Source: Lasiosphaeria ovina (Eukaryota > Ascomycota > Sordariomycetes > Sordariales > Lasiosphaeriaceae). From it: a DNA stretch of 64,000 nt. The translations under genes were made by a program, and so were the position numbers. The stretch is taken from contig JAULSN010000016.1 in the NCBI GenBank assembly GCA_033439765.1, positions 186,001 to 250,000 on the forward strand. Direction: 5' to 3'. The notes below the pieces were generated by a model, which saw only the letters and a list, made by a program, of their open reading frames with translations, did not search any database and had not been told where the DNA came from. Below, in pieces: positions 10,773 to 21,076 of this stretch; position 1 is the stretch's first letter, and the number at the start of each line of letters is the position of its first letter.

Positions 10773-13679
10773 ATGAGTACCAACGCAAAAATCCAAGACG
10801 GCCACGCCAACCAACCGGCCGCTGACCCGAACATGGACGACGCCGTCGACGTGTCCGACTCTGACGGCGCGGCCGAGGGCTTTGACCCCGGCAGCGCGAT
10901 CCAGAACCGCGACCTCATCCGGCTGGTGCGCACGTCGGCCGGGTCCGAGCTGTTTGTCAACCATGTCGCCCAGGAGCTGCTCAAGGGCGTCGGCCAGACC
11001 AACTGGGGCGGCCTGTTGAGCGCGGCCCCCGATGCCCTGGGGCGGCTGGGCCAGTGCTTCGTGCTGGCCTCGGACCCGCTGGCCTCGTCGCTCGTGTTTC
11101 CTGAGAGCGCGGGCTTGAAGTGAGTTGCCAGCCGTGCATATAATTAGTTGCCTGATCAGACGCTTGAATTGACCACCCCCTACACAGATACACGTCTCTC
11201 AGGGCGAACCTCGTGCACTGCTCCGATCTCGGCCGCAAGGCGTTCCGCGACGCCGAGGCCAGGATGAAAAAGGTGTCCATGGTTGCGCAGGCCGTGTGCG
11301 AGCCTGACGGAACGGTACGTCCACAGCCGTTGGCCATCTGAAATCCAATCACGGCCTGGCTGACTTTCTGTCCCTGCAGATCGACATGATCATCCAAGCC
11401 ACCGAGGACGAAGACCTCGCCGAGCTGGACCTTCCCGAGCAGCTTGCCGCGCTGAAGCGCGTGTCCAACGACTGCGTCGAGGACACCAAGGCCATCAAAG
11501 AGAAGGTGGCCGCCTGGAGCCAGTACGCGGGCCTGGTCTACCAAGCATGCGTCGACAAGGACGGTACATGTCCCTTTCTTGATGCTGACCTTGTGTGAAG
11601 TAGCCTGCTTACTGATCCCGTGCGTGTTTAGAATCTCTTGGCAAGGAGGAGCACGACCTCGACGGCCAGATTGTCGATAGGCGGCTGACCGTGGGAATGA
11701 AGAAGGGGCGGGTAAACGACGTCAAGTCCCAGACAAGCCACTACCGCGGACAGCTCGCCACCCGGCAGGAAGAGGTGAACCGCGCAAACAAGTCCATGCA
11801 CAGAGGTAACCAACTAAGAAAAACTAAGAATCCTTCATTTGTCCGTCCGTCCCCGGCTAACCAACCTCACCCACGCAGGGGGCTTCACCGACATCGGCAC
11901 CAAGCTGGGCGACGCGGTAATCGACACGGCCATGTCATTCATCAACCCGTTCAGCAACTTCAGCATCAACCTCGGCTTCGGCGGCGGCGGCGGCGGCAAG
12001 AAGGACAGCAAGAAAAAAGACGGCAAGAAAGACGGCAAGGACCAGTTCTACACGCCCGACCCCGGCGACGGCGTGGCGCAGCAGGACGCCGGCTTCGCGC
12101 TCGCGGACCGGCTGCTGCCCGTGGTGCACCGGTTCGCCGAGCTGCTCGTCTCGGGCCCCGACGACCTCAACGGCGTCGACTGGGAGGCGCTGGGCGGCAG
12201 CGGGAAGCACGTGGGCTCGCGCAAGGACGCCGTCTGGAACATCGAGGACCACATCAAGGACGTGCTGCAGCAGTTTAGCCGCGAGAATTCCACGCTCGTG
12301 TGGCAGATCCGCGAAGAGATGAAGCTGGTCGAAGAGGTGCGTTGGAGGTGGAAATGTGCTGTTTCTCGCGCGAGACCACCACGCTGACCCAGGCCGCAGG
12401 TTGCCGAAGCCATCCGCGACGTCATGAAGCAGGAGCGGAACGTCAACGAGCGGACGCACGAGCAGGTCGAGAAGTCGGCCAAAGCCTGGCGGGGCGAGGT
12501 TAGAAGAACCGAGACGGCCCTTGGTAAGATTTTGGGCGCCCGCGCGAAGAAGGAAGAGGAGAGGAAGCAGGTAAACAATTCCCGGTGCCTTTTACTTCCA
12601 GCCTCTTCTTCTATGTGATTTCTGACCCTTTATCCATCGAATAGCGCACGGAAATCCGGCTCCGGTCGACCAGTGAGTTGCATGTTTACCCCTGATACTA
12701 GAGTCAACTCTGACGGCAGGGCAGAAATGTCGCCGGCCGAAATCCGATTCGAGCGGTTCCGCATGGCGCAGCAGGCCCTGTTTGACGCCGAGACCAAGCT
12801 CAACCAGCGGCTGGAAGACGAGATGCGGGCGCTGGAGGAGTTCAACGCGATGCAGCAGGGGCTCGAGAAGCTGCTGACGTCGAAAGCAACTCTGGTACAA
12901 CCCCATGGACTCCAAAGCGCCGACACTGAAAGCTATCGCTGACAACCCAAACAGGCCCAAGTCAAGGAGATCGTGGGCGAGTGCGTCAAGCACCTGCAGC
13001 TGTTCTGCGAGAAGCTCGACCAGCTCACGACCTTCTTCACCGAGATGCAGAACTACATCAACGACATTGACAAGCACCGCGTCGACCAATTCAGCCAGGT
13101 GGCGGCCGTGGCCAAGAAGCTGGGCGGGCTCGGCAGCGAAGCCGCCAGCGAGCGGACGCGGCTGCGGCGCGAGAAGGTGAAGCAGCAGAAGCTCGAGGTA
13201 ACTACAGCGTGCCCATTTCGTTCCGCATGCCTTCGCTGCACAAAGCCCCAGCTAACCCCTGTCAACCGTCATGAAAACAGCAACTCCGCCTCAAGGCGCT
13301 CGAGCTCAAGGGCCACTACCTCGTGGCGCAGGCCATGGCCAACACGTACAGCGAGGTGTCGGCCAAGTACATCCTGCCGGGGGTCAGCCGCATCGACCGG
13401 CTGAGCCTGCCCGACGCCAAGAGCATCTCGGCGGGCGAGCGCGCGCAGAAGATTGCCGAGGTCGGCGCGCTGGCTGCCCAGGCCCGCAAGGGCGTCAAGT
13501 TGCTGGCTAATGCTGTGGGTTTTTCTTCTCTTCTTCTTCTCTTTTTTTTTTTTAACGGCATGTTTCGTGCTGACATAATGATGTTGATGGTGTTGCAGAG
13601 AAAGGAGCAGTTCCTCACTGCCATGACGGAACAGCGCGGCGTGATCGAGGAGGCGGGGCAGCTTGGGATCGAGAACTGA
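10773..13679 (+). CDS. Large coiled-coil protein with Gly-rich central segment, 738 aa, 11 exons
   Basis: Inferred exons: 10773-11119, 11188-11314, 11380-11563, 11632-11805, 11879-12336, 12400-12570, 12645-12672, 12725-12894, 12955-13197, 13281-13514, 13599-13679; total 2,217 nt in frame, with GTRNGT-type donors except the last (GTGGGT). The start MSTNAKIQDGHANQ is the first ATG after a pyrimidine-rich leader. I recognise no named family. Residues 1-45 are acidic and disordered; 45-275 are mostly helical. Around 278-316 a segment with AMSFINPFSNFSINLGFGG is amphipathic to hydrophobic and ends in a run of six Gly, then a Lys/Asp-rich linker. From about 340 to the end it is again long helices with heptad character. 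There is no signal peptide. The overall plan parallels the divergent 397-aa gene at 8370-9919, which suggests a shared function, possibly one complex. The 28-nt exon 7 is the least certain join. Confidence 0.78.
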
Positions 13680-14119
13680 TTTGCTGTAAGCAATGTGTCG
13701 AAGTAATCGAATAAGGAGAGGGGGTCCTATGGCAGCGGCAGGAAACAAGGTATTTTGCTGTTTGGCTCTACTTTGTGCTTTTATGTAGACTTGGTCGTAA
13801 TTATCCCGAATCCCAGCTCGTATTTCTTCTTATTCTTTTAATTATCATGAATGCGTGGAAGCATGCGAAAGTGCGCTCGTTATTCAGGGGGGCATCACAA
13901 CATCATCAGGGGAATTAACCAACCCCAACCCCAACACCCCCCCACACACACGGGCAAAGAGGTTCAAGACTAACAAAGAAAACCCAATGGTTACCTAGGT
14001 ATCCAGGTAGGTAATTATTCAAACAGCTACTTAATCATCTAGACTGATTATCTGACCTACCTAGTAACGCCCTATCATGCAACTTCCATGCCTTTGAACA
14101 CCCCTGACTGTTCCCATCA
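13680..14119. other. Intergenic, convergent 3' ends
   Basis: The 440-bp gap between two converging genes contains a C/A-rich run (ACCCCAACACCCCCCCACACACAC, in part) near 13930 and TAGGTA-rich sequence around 13994-14065. No gene is seen. Confidence 0.55.
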
Positions 14120-15419
14120 CTACACCAGCTGAGTGGCGGGATCAGCATAGCCCCCCTTTGGAATTTCCCGCACAAGCTTGTTCAGCTCGACCGAGGTATT
14201 CCAGGCATTGGTCTTCTCCTCGTCGACCGCAGACGACTTGGTCGACTTGGCAATGATCTCGTACGTGTCGGCCATCCAGTGCGGGCCGCCGAGCTTGTTG
14301 GCGTCGACGGCATAGTGCAGGCGGTTCTCGGGCGCCGCGGGCAGCCACGAGATGGTGCCCAGCATGTCGCCGAAAGAGCTTTTGGTCTGCATCTCAATTT
14401 GCGGGCCCATGTTCGCGGCCCTCTTGCTGAACTCGCCGGCCGTCGAGGCCGTGAAGCTCAGCCGGGCCATGTAGCCCTGGACGGGCACCAGCACCTCGTC
14501 TTCACAAGGAGTAAGCTTCAACAAAGTAAATAATCAGATTATGCCTTAATCGCAACGCGTTTGGAAGGAACTAAAGCTAGATATCTAGGTATTCCATTGT
14601 GAAAAAACCCTCCATTCAGGCACTAGCTGGGTTTTGGGATCAACATACGCCTCCCCCTAATTTCAGCATGAACTGGTTTCTTGTCGGCCGTTTCTTGCGT
14701 CTTTGTTGGGAAGAAATAAAGGTACCCGAGCGCTTCCTGCACGTCGGAGATGACCTTCGCGGCGTTTCCTTCCCGGATGAAGCTCGGCTCCTTCGGTTCG
14801 GCGCCATGCTTCTGTGCTGTGGCTAGCAGCTGGACCGTGTCGAGGACCCATTGCGTGCCGCCCAGCTTCACGTCGTCCAGCGCATAATGGAAGCGGTTGA
14901 TCTTGCCAGTCGCGGCGTCTCTCGAGAGGGCCACCAGCATGGCTCCGAACGCGCCCTTGGTGTGCATGGTCTGCATGTGTGGATATCCTTGAAGCTGAAC
15001 CTGGCCATGAAGCCTTTGACTGGTGTGCGGCCGTTGGCGGGACTCTTCCAGTCGCATTGGACGTCCGTCTCCTGTATCGCGAGGCGCACTGTATAGCATT
15101 TCTCGACACTGCTCAGCTCTTCAAGGAGGAAGTAGAGGACCCAGCTGTTGGGGCGTTGCGATTTGCTCTTGCCATTGGTGAATGATCTTTCGGGTGCCAC
15201 GGCCAGAGCCCTGACATCCATTTTGAAGGCGTCCTTCCACAGCGGGAGATTCACCGTGCGGGGTTCGTTGAATTGATACCACATGTGTTTTTGATTTGCG
15301 GGTGTTGGGATGAACTTTTCCATCTCGTACTCCAACGTTCTTTTTAGCTCAAAGAAGTGTCCGTCGAACCGGTTGTCTTCTCGGTCTTGTAACTCCCAAG
15401 ATGTTTGAATACTATACAT
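14120..15419 (-). pseudogene. Two-unit protein gene with a frameshifting deletion in unit 1
   Basis: The minus-strand frame opens at ATG 15419 (MYSIQTSWELQDRED). It encodes about 145 residues, then shifts frame near 14985 and continues to 14649. An intron 14648-14500 (GTATGT donor, AG acceptor) joins it in frame to an exon ending TAG at 14120. The two exons carry related units. Unit 1 has VKGFMARFSF ... GAFGAML ... HYALDDVKLGG ... WVLDT. Unit 2 has VQGYMARLSF ... SSFGDML ... HYAVDANKLGG ... WMADT. Between the ARxSF and FGxML motifs unit 2 has 72 nt and unit 1 only 35, so unit 1 lacks 37 nt and loses frame. No intron can bridge it without removing conserved residues. I do not recognise the family. 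It could be a recent pseudogene or a sequencing error. Confidence 0.65.
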
Positions 15420-15631
15420 AGCCTAGGATAGTTTTCAAGTGCCAAAAGGCGAGAATAACGAGATTGAGACCGCACCATCACCTAGTCGATGGACGTTTCG
15501 CTCATGTGTATGTAGCTGGTCTCATACGCAAGACAAAAAGGCCCTTACAGAGTCAGATAATAGAACTCCCGTCTCGACCTCCCCGCTCCACCACCAAACA
15601 TGAGATACAAAGAGCTCAGCACAAACCAGCA

Positions 15632-17314
15632 TCACGACCTGACCTTCATGACATGAAACACGCCCGGCACGGTCGCCGCCGCACCAAAGCCGCTGTACCC
15701 AGTGCCGAACAGCACGTACTGGTCCTGGACGGCGACGCCGCCGTGGAAGTTGGTACTCAGCTGCTTGTCCATGAGCAGGCGGCCGGTGGCCTTGCTCAGC
15801 GCGACCAGGCCGCCCTGCGTGGCGTCGTACGACGCGGTGCCGGCGGGGTCCTGGCCCGTGCGCGCGACGAGCACGAGGTCGCCGACGACGGTGGGCGGGC
15901 CGAGCGAGAGGGCGCCGGCGCCCGGGACGGGCGTCTGCCACAGGATGGCGCCCGTGGCCAGCGACACGGCGCCGTAGGCGCTGCGGTCCGTGGTGGGGCC
16001 AGACGGGGACAGCCGCCACGTCTTGTAGTTGGAGTTGATGACGGTGAAGTAGGCGCGGCTGTCGTCGACGGCGATGCCCCAGCTCAACCCGCCCGTGATG
16101 CCGCCGGGGCCGGTCGACGTGGCCCACAGCACGCGGCCGTCGAGCACCGACAGCGCGTACAGGTCGCCGTTCTTGCGGCCCACCACGACCTTGTCTTTTG
16201 CAGCAGCGCCGAGAGCGCCGGGGACGAAGGTGGGCGCCATGCCAAAGTCGGCGTCAGGGCCGGGCACGCCGGGGCATAGGACGGGGTCTTGGGGGCCGAA
16301 GCCCGGGTAGCCGCAGGCGGCGGTGAAGATGTCGACACCGTAGCGCTGGTGGACCCACTTGACGCGGCCGGTGTCGACGTTGATGGCGAGCACCGAGTCC
16401 TGCCACACGTCGGACGGCAGGCACGAGTCGTTGTTGGACACGTAGGGCACGTCGGGCGGTACGGCAGCGAGCTGGCACCGCACCGTCGCGTTGGATGCCG
16501 CGTAGGCGTTGCCCGTGCCCACGAATACCAGGCGGCGCCCTGCGTCGATCGCCGGCTGGCTGCCCCAGAAGGCGGCGCCGGCCCAGCCCTCGCGCTGGCG
16601 CGCCGGGGGGATGGATGGCACGTCCCACACGACACGGAAGCGGCGCGCGGCCGAGTTAAAGGCCAGCGCCACCATGTTGCCGGCGAAGGAGCAGCAGTGG
16701 TAGCCCGGGATCAGCGGCACGTTCTCCTCAGTACTCGAGGCGCCGACGAGCAGCTTGCCGTCGAAGAAAGTGGGCGACATGGTGACGATGGCCAGTGGGT
16801 GCGGGTTGATCTGGACCGTGCCGAGGGTGCGGCCGGTGGCCTTGTCGACGGCGACGACCAGGGCATGGGTCAGGGTGCCAAAGTAGATGACGTTGCCGTC
16901 AATCTGCGGGCTGGTGCGGGATATGGGCTTGGTGTTCTGGGCCTGGAAGGCCGACGGGGTCGCGAAGCCGTAGATGATGGCCGTCACGTTGACCCTCCAT
17001 AGCACGCGGCACGAGCGGTAGTCGAGGGCCACGAAGGCGCCATCCCACGTGGGAAAGAAGACGGCACCGCCCGAGATGACGGGGGTGGCGCTGACGCCAA
17101 TGGGAAAGTCCAGTGTGCAGTGGTTGGCGATGGAATGGATATTGGCCGACGAGACGATCCTGTTCTGCGCCGCCCACCGGTTGTTGAGCACGTTGCCGCC
17201 CCAGCCCGACCATTCGGCCGAGCCTCCGGCGACGGTGCTGGCCCCGGAAGCCTCGGCGTCGTCGGCTTGGGCCCGCCAGAGGCAGAGAAAAAGGGTCAGA
17301 GCGTGTCGGAGCAT
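15632..17314 (-). CDS. Secreted PQQ-type beta-propeller protein (polyvinyl-alcohol dehydrogenase-like)
   Basis: Single-exon, 560 aa. The start MLRHALTLFLCLW is a short, clear secretion signal. The mature protein shows repeated eight-bladed propeller motifs of the PQQ enzyme-like repeat type: GWGGNVLNNRW near residue 38, then recurring ALDYRSCRVLWRV, AVDKATGRTLGTV, AINVDTGRVKWVHQ, ALSVLDGRVLWAT, SLATGAILWQT and ALSKATGRLLMDK strands, each the Asp/Ala-x-x-Thr-Gly-x-x-Leu-Trp pattern. Several Cys (two adjacent, CC, in the middle) suggest disulfides. Fungal members are annotated as polyvinylalcohol dehydrogenase-like or outer-membrane-assembly-like propellers, with substrate unproven, and cofactor binding cannot be judged from sequence alone. 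The whole gene is very GC-rich and intact. It lies 213 bp upstream of the two-unit gene on the same strand. Confidence 0.88.
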   Translation of the reverse strand: MLRHALTLFLCLWRAQADDAEASGASTVAGGSAEWSGWGGNVLNNRWAAQNRIVSSANIHSIANHCTLDFPIGVSATPVISGGAVFFPTWDGAFVALDYRSCRVLWRVNVTAIIYGFATPSAFQAQNTKPISRTSPQIDGNVIYFGTLTHALVVAVDKATGRTLGTVQINPHPLAIVTMSPTFFDGKLLVGASSTEENVPLIPGYHCCSFAGNMVALAFNSAARRFRVVWDVPSIPPARQREGWAGAAFWGSQPAIDAGRRLVFVGTGNAYAASNATVRCQLAAVPPDVPYVSNNDSCLPSDVWQDSVLAINVDTGRVKWVHQRYGVDIFTAACGYPGFGPQDPVLCPGVPGPDADFGMAPTFVPGALGAAAKDKVVVGRKNGDLYALSVLDGRVLWATSTGPGGITGGLSWGIAVDDSRAYFTVINSNYKTWRLSPSGPTTDRSAYGAVSLATGAILWQTPVPGAGALSLGPPTVVGDLVLVARTGQDPAGTASYDATQGGLVALSKATGRLLMDKQLSTNFHGGVAVQDQYVLFGTGYSGFGAAATVPGVFHVMKVRS

Positions 17315-19070
17315 TCTGGTTCAATGCCGTTGCTGCCTTTGCAGCAAAAAGAACACCTGGGAATCGCACAGCTTTATCTTCATTTTCCTCACCTTGTCTA
17401 TCGCATCTCGCCGTCGAGGCGTGATGGAGTGCATTTGGATGGCTGGGAGCACGGCGGTGAGCCCGCATTAGTTCTCGAATGCTTGCCTACAGTACAGCAG
17501 GAAACACCACTATTGGCTGACCCGACAGGGCAAAGGCCCCTGTGGTTGCGCATACGCAGCGCTGGGATGGAGGTGGACAGGACCCCAAGGAACAAACATC
17601 CAATAGTTGTTGCTGCAGCCGGCTGCTTCTGGACTCTGGACCGTCCAGCTGGGATCCAAGTCACCCGACACGGTCACTTTACCAACGCGTTGGTAAACCC
17701 CAATGCACCCCGCTGCTTTCGTGCATGTCCATTCCATTCCATGATGCCCACGCAGGTTGGGGTTGGCGGCGGGGTTGAGAGGCCGCAGGTGATTGGGAAG
17801 CGTCAAGAAATTGGATGAAGGAAGGGAGAAAGGAAGTGGAAACGAGGAAGTCGCACACATCTAGGGATTTTAGTAGGGGACCATTCGTATTCATGAGTCA
17901 GCACCTCCGGCATTTTTATCATTACCACCCCACCCAGAAAGTATCCGTACCCGTACACTACATACCTTAACGTTATCCCCGCGCTCCCCGCTGCCGCTTC
18001 CCTGAACCTTGACTCAGGACGGGGAGGGAAGCGGCGACTCCTGGCAGGTACTGTACAGTACGTAACACCTGCCACCTTGGTTTGGTTTGGCACTGTGCGC
18101 CTCGTAATGTCCCCGTGTGGAAGGCGCAAGCGAGGCCTGAGTTCCAGACCTATTGAAATACGCTTTTGTCTGACCGCCAAGGACCCTCTTTTGCGTTTTA
18201 TCGATACCTGCCTGTGCAGGTGCAGTACGGATACAGACAGCACCTCTCACACGCGAAAATCACAAATGCTAGAGCCACCTGCAGATCAAGCCTAGCCTCG
18301 CTCGGGTTTCCAAAGACAACTCAAGCGTCTCTGGCTTACCAGAGATATTCGGGCCCATTGGGGACTCGGAGACCGGACGGTCAGCACGCCGTAACTCAGA
18401 TGATGGCAGACAGACTGCAGTGATGGCTGCACCAGACTGAAAAGGGCGAGACTGCCTCTAGCGGCCCGGCCGGGACACGGCCGTAGTCCCCCGGCCATCT
18501 GAAGCGCCGGTGTGCGCCATTGGCGCTGAATGATTGGTTGGCCGCCGAGCTGACAGGCTCTCGCTGGTATGTCGGGCATGGGTCCTAGAGGCACTCCCTT
18601 GCTGCTTCCTATGTGGGCACTTGGCCCCCGCTTGGCATCACCAAAGTGGCCCATCACGCGCTTTCGGTGAAATAAGGTAGGGATGGGTCTTCAAGAGGCT
18701 CTCCCTTGCTGCTTCCTACACAGTATGTGGGCACTTGGCCCCCGCTTGGCATCGCCCATCACGCGTTTTCGGTGAAGTAAGTAAGGGAGGGTCTTCATGA
18801 GGCTGAAGAGGCGGTCCTTCCCAGATTGCCAGACCAAGCCAGAGAGATGGCCCCCCGAGCAGGTGCAGAGGTAGAAAACGATGCGCTTCCCAATTCCCAC
18901 CCGGTTCAAGTCGTTGTCCGTTGATGCTCAGTAATACGTCAATAATCACTTGTTTTCCGTACATCTTTAGCAGGCGACATGCCAGCCAGCTCCATCCGCG
19001 GTCGATTGCGGGCGCATGAACGAGTACACCACATTTTGTTGACAACCTGACAACTTAACGACCATCGATC
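17315..19070. other. Intergenic between divergent genes, with tandem repeat
   Basis: 1.75 kb between the start of the propeller gene (minus) and the rhodopsin-domain gene (plus), so it holds both promoters. Contains the 105-bp tandem repeat at 18580-18788. Open frames here are short and lack any recognisable domain. Confidence 0.55.
18580..18788. repeat. Tandem repeat, 2 x about 105 bp plus start of a third
   Basis: Unit 1 (18580-18684) and unit 2 (18685-18788) both run GGGTCYT..AGAGGC, CTCCCTTGCTGCTTCCTA, a shared GTGGGCACTTGGCCCCCGCTTGGCATC core, CCCATCACGCG and TTTCGGTGAA. Unit 1 has an insertion after GGCATC and unit 2 has CACAGTA before the core. A third copy begins at 18789 but ends after about 15 bases. 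Confidence 0.85.
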
Positions 19071-20638
19071 ATGGCTTCGACCACGACCCAGCCCGACTAC
19101 CCGGGCATGCTGCCGCCCCCTCCAGGCGTGACTCCCAACATCACGGACCCCGAGTCCATTGGGTGGAAGCTCGTCGTTGCCGGCGTCGTCTGCCCTGTCA
19201 TCGCTCTCGTCTTCTGGACCCTGCGCGTCTACACGGCCCGGCGTATCCTCCGCAAATTCCATCTCGACGATTGTAAGAGCCCCAGGCCATCAATGTTTAC
19301 AAGTCTTAGCACAAGGCGCCAGATCGCTAACTAGCGCCGAGCTTGCAGGGCTGATCACCGCGTCGTTGGTACGTCACGGACCAAGGCCCCCGCTTCTGAC
19401 GTCTTAGGCCACCCGATCTAACGATGCGCTTAATCCAGATACTAGCCATCGGTCTGTCCATTGTAGATATCTCACGTCCGTACCCACGCCCCGCATTACA
19501 GAGGCCAGAGCCAAACCCGAACCCAAAGCTGACGAGCCGAGTCTACAGAGACCAAGTATGGAATGGGCGTACACATGTGGGAAGTCACACCGTCCGACTT
19601 CCAGCACTCCATCATAGTGAGCGCCCACTGCCAGCCCAGTTCTGGCCTGATTCCGCAGGTCGAGACTGACAAAACCGGCAACTAATCACAGGTCGGCCTC
19701 CCGGCCTCCATCTTCTACAATCTCTCGACGCTCTGCGTCAAGGCGTCCATTCTTTTCTTCTACCTTCGCTTCGCCGCCGCCAACCAGGCCTTCCGCGTCA
19801 CCGTCTACGCCCTGCTCTTCGTCGTCGCCGGCTACTCGCTCAACGCCGCCTTCAGCTTCCTGTACCTGTGCACCCCTATTCACAAGCTCTGGGACCTCGC
19901 CACCCCGGGCTCCTGCGTCGACCTGTACTCGGCCTTTCTAGCCAGCGCCGCCATCAACGCCGCCACCGATGTCGCCATTCTCCTGCTTCCCTCCTGGCTG
20001 CTGTGGCCGCTCCGCCTGCACTGGAGGCACAAGGTGGCCGTCAGCCTGGTTATGATGACGGGTGGATTGTCAGTATTTTGTTTTGTTTTCTCTGCTTGTT
20101 CAGGTACCGACGGTAAACTAACAGCCAGCTTAGCGTCTGCGCCGTGAGCTTCTTTCGCCTGGCATCCATCCCGTTGGGCAAGGACAACATGGACACGACC
20201 TGGCAGTACTGCATCAACAACATCTGGTGGTAATTACCTACATTCCCTTTCCTTGCTCGTCTTTTCGTGCTTCTGTCCGACAGCGCCTGAGCCGTAGCTG
20301 ACGGACCCCCTTCCGCGCGCAGCCTCGTCGAGCTGTACGTCGGCATCGTCTGCGCCTGCCTGCCCTGCCTGAAGCCCTTTGTCAAGGAGCACTTCCCGAG
20401 CATCTTCAGCGCCTCGCCCGACAGCGACGGCAACAACTCCCCAGAAAGCAGCGGCGGCTTCAGCAGCAGCCTGTTTGCGAGACGGCGGCGGCGGCGGCAG
20501 GTCGTGTCTGACCACGCGTCGCCGTACAGCCAAGACAACAGCTACCCTCCGTCGTCGAGCAACAGCGGGGGCGCGGGCTCGGCGAGGGAGAAGAAGCCTG
20601 TACCGGTCGCTGCTGAGGTTGAGATACCAACCCCCTAA
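19071..20638 (+). CDS. Fungal rhodopsin-domain (PTH11-like) seven-TM membrane protein
   Basis: Inferred exons: 19071-19272, 19349-19368, 19439-19475, 19549-19616, 19692-20068, 20134-20229, 20323-20638, giving 371 aa. The start MASTTTQPDYPGML leads to a first membrane helix around 31-52 (LVVAGVVCPVIALVFWTLRV). Further features are the WLITASL and ILAIGLSIVD helix, TKYGMGVHMWEV (the family's TKYGxGxHxW motif), the PASIFYNLSTLCVKASILFFYLRF helix (in part), a LYLCTPIHKLWD loop with the conserved Cys, an AATDVAILLLPSWLLWPL helix, and a conserved Cys-Leu-Val-Glu helix near the end. The cytosolic tail is Ser/Gly-rich with an RRRRRR run. Family members are broadly distributed in filamentous fungi; a few act as surface sensors, but most have no assigned ligand. 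Small exons 2 (20 nt) and 3 (37 nt) are typical for the family; the exon 3 donor (GTCCGT) is the weakest join. Confidence 0.87.
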
Positions 20639-21076
20639 TGCGGCCTCAAAAGGCTAGGGGGCGGATATGGTATGATCGTGAGTGGGTTAAAATAATGGGC
20701 GCATTATAGGGAGGAATCTGGTAATAATGGAAATGGAAAAGGACGGGATATAGATATTTGTTGTCTTTGTACCATGTACGTACCTGGCTAGGTGTGTGTA
20801 TTGTTTTCTTTCGTCTACTCTAGGAGGACTTCAACATTAGGTGTGTTTATATAGCTTTGACGCTACCAATTATCAGGAGCGTCTCGGGTCCATCACTGGA
20901 TATATCGTCCCATGTAATTGGGGAACTCTCAAAATTCACGGTCTGGGAAGATACCGTGTAGGTACGACTACCAATGCTCACAGTCTTTCACAGCCCAGTG
21001 GGCGCTCCTTTCCTTTTCTACTTTTTCCGTTCTTTTTCTGCACACACAAGACAAGCCGCTTATCAACGACCTCAAC
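20639..21076. other. Intergenic 3' flank of the rhodopsin-domain gene
   Basis: About 440 bp of AT-richer sequence follows the rhodopsin-domain stop and runs up to the 3' end of the HET relic. It includes TAGATATTTGTTG and poly-pyrimidine stretches. No gene is seen. Confidence 0.5.

Noticed and set aside
17120..17818. 232-codon plus-strand frame across the propeller gene's 5' end
   Set aside because: Half of it is antisense to a confident coding region, including its signal peptide; the rest is featureless.
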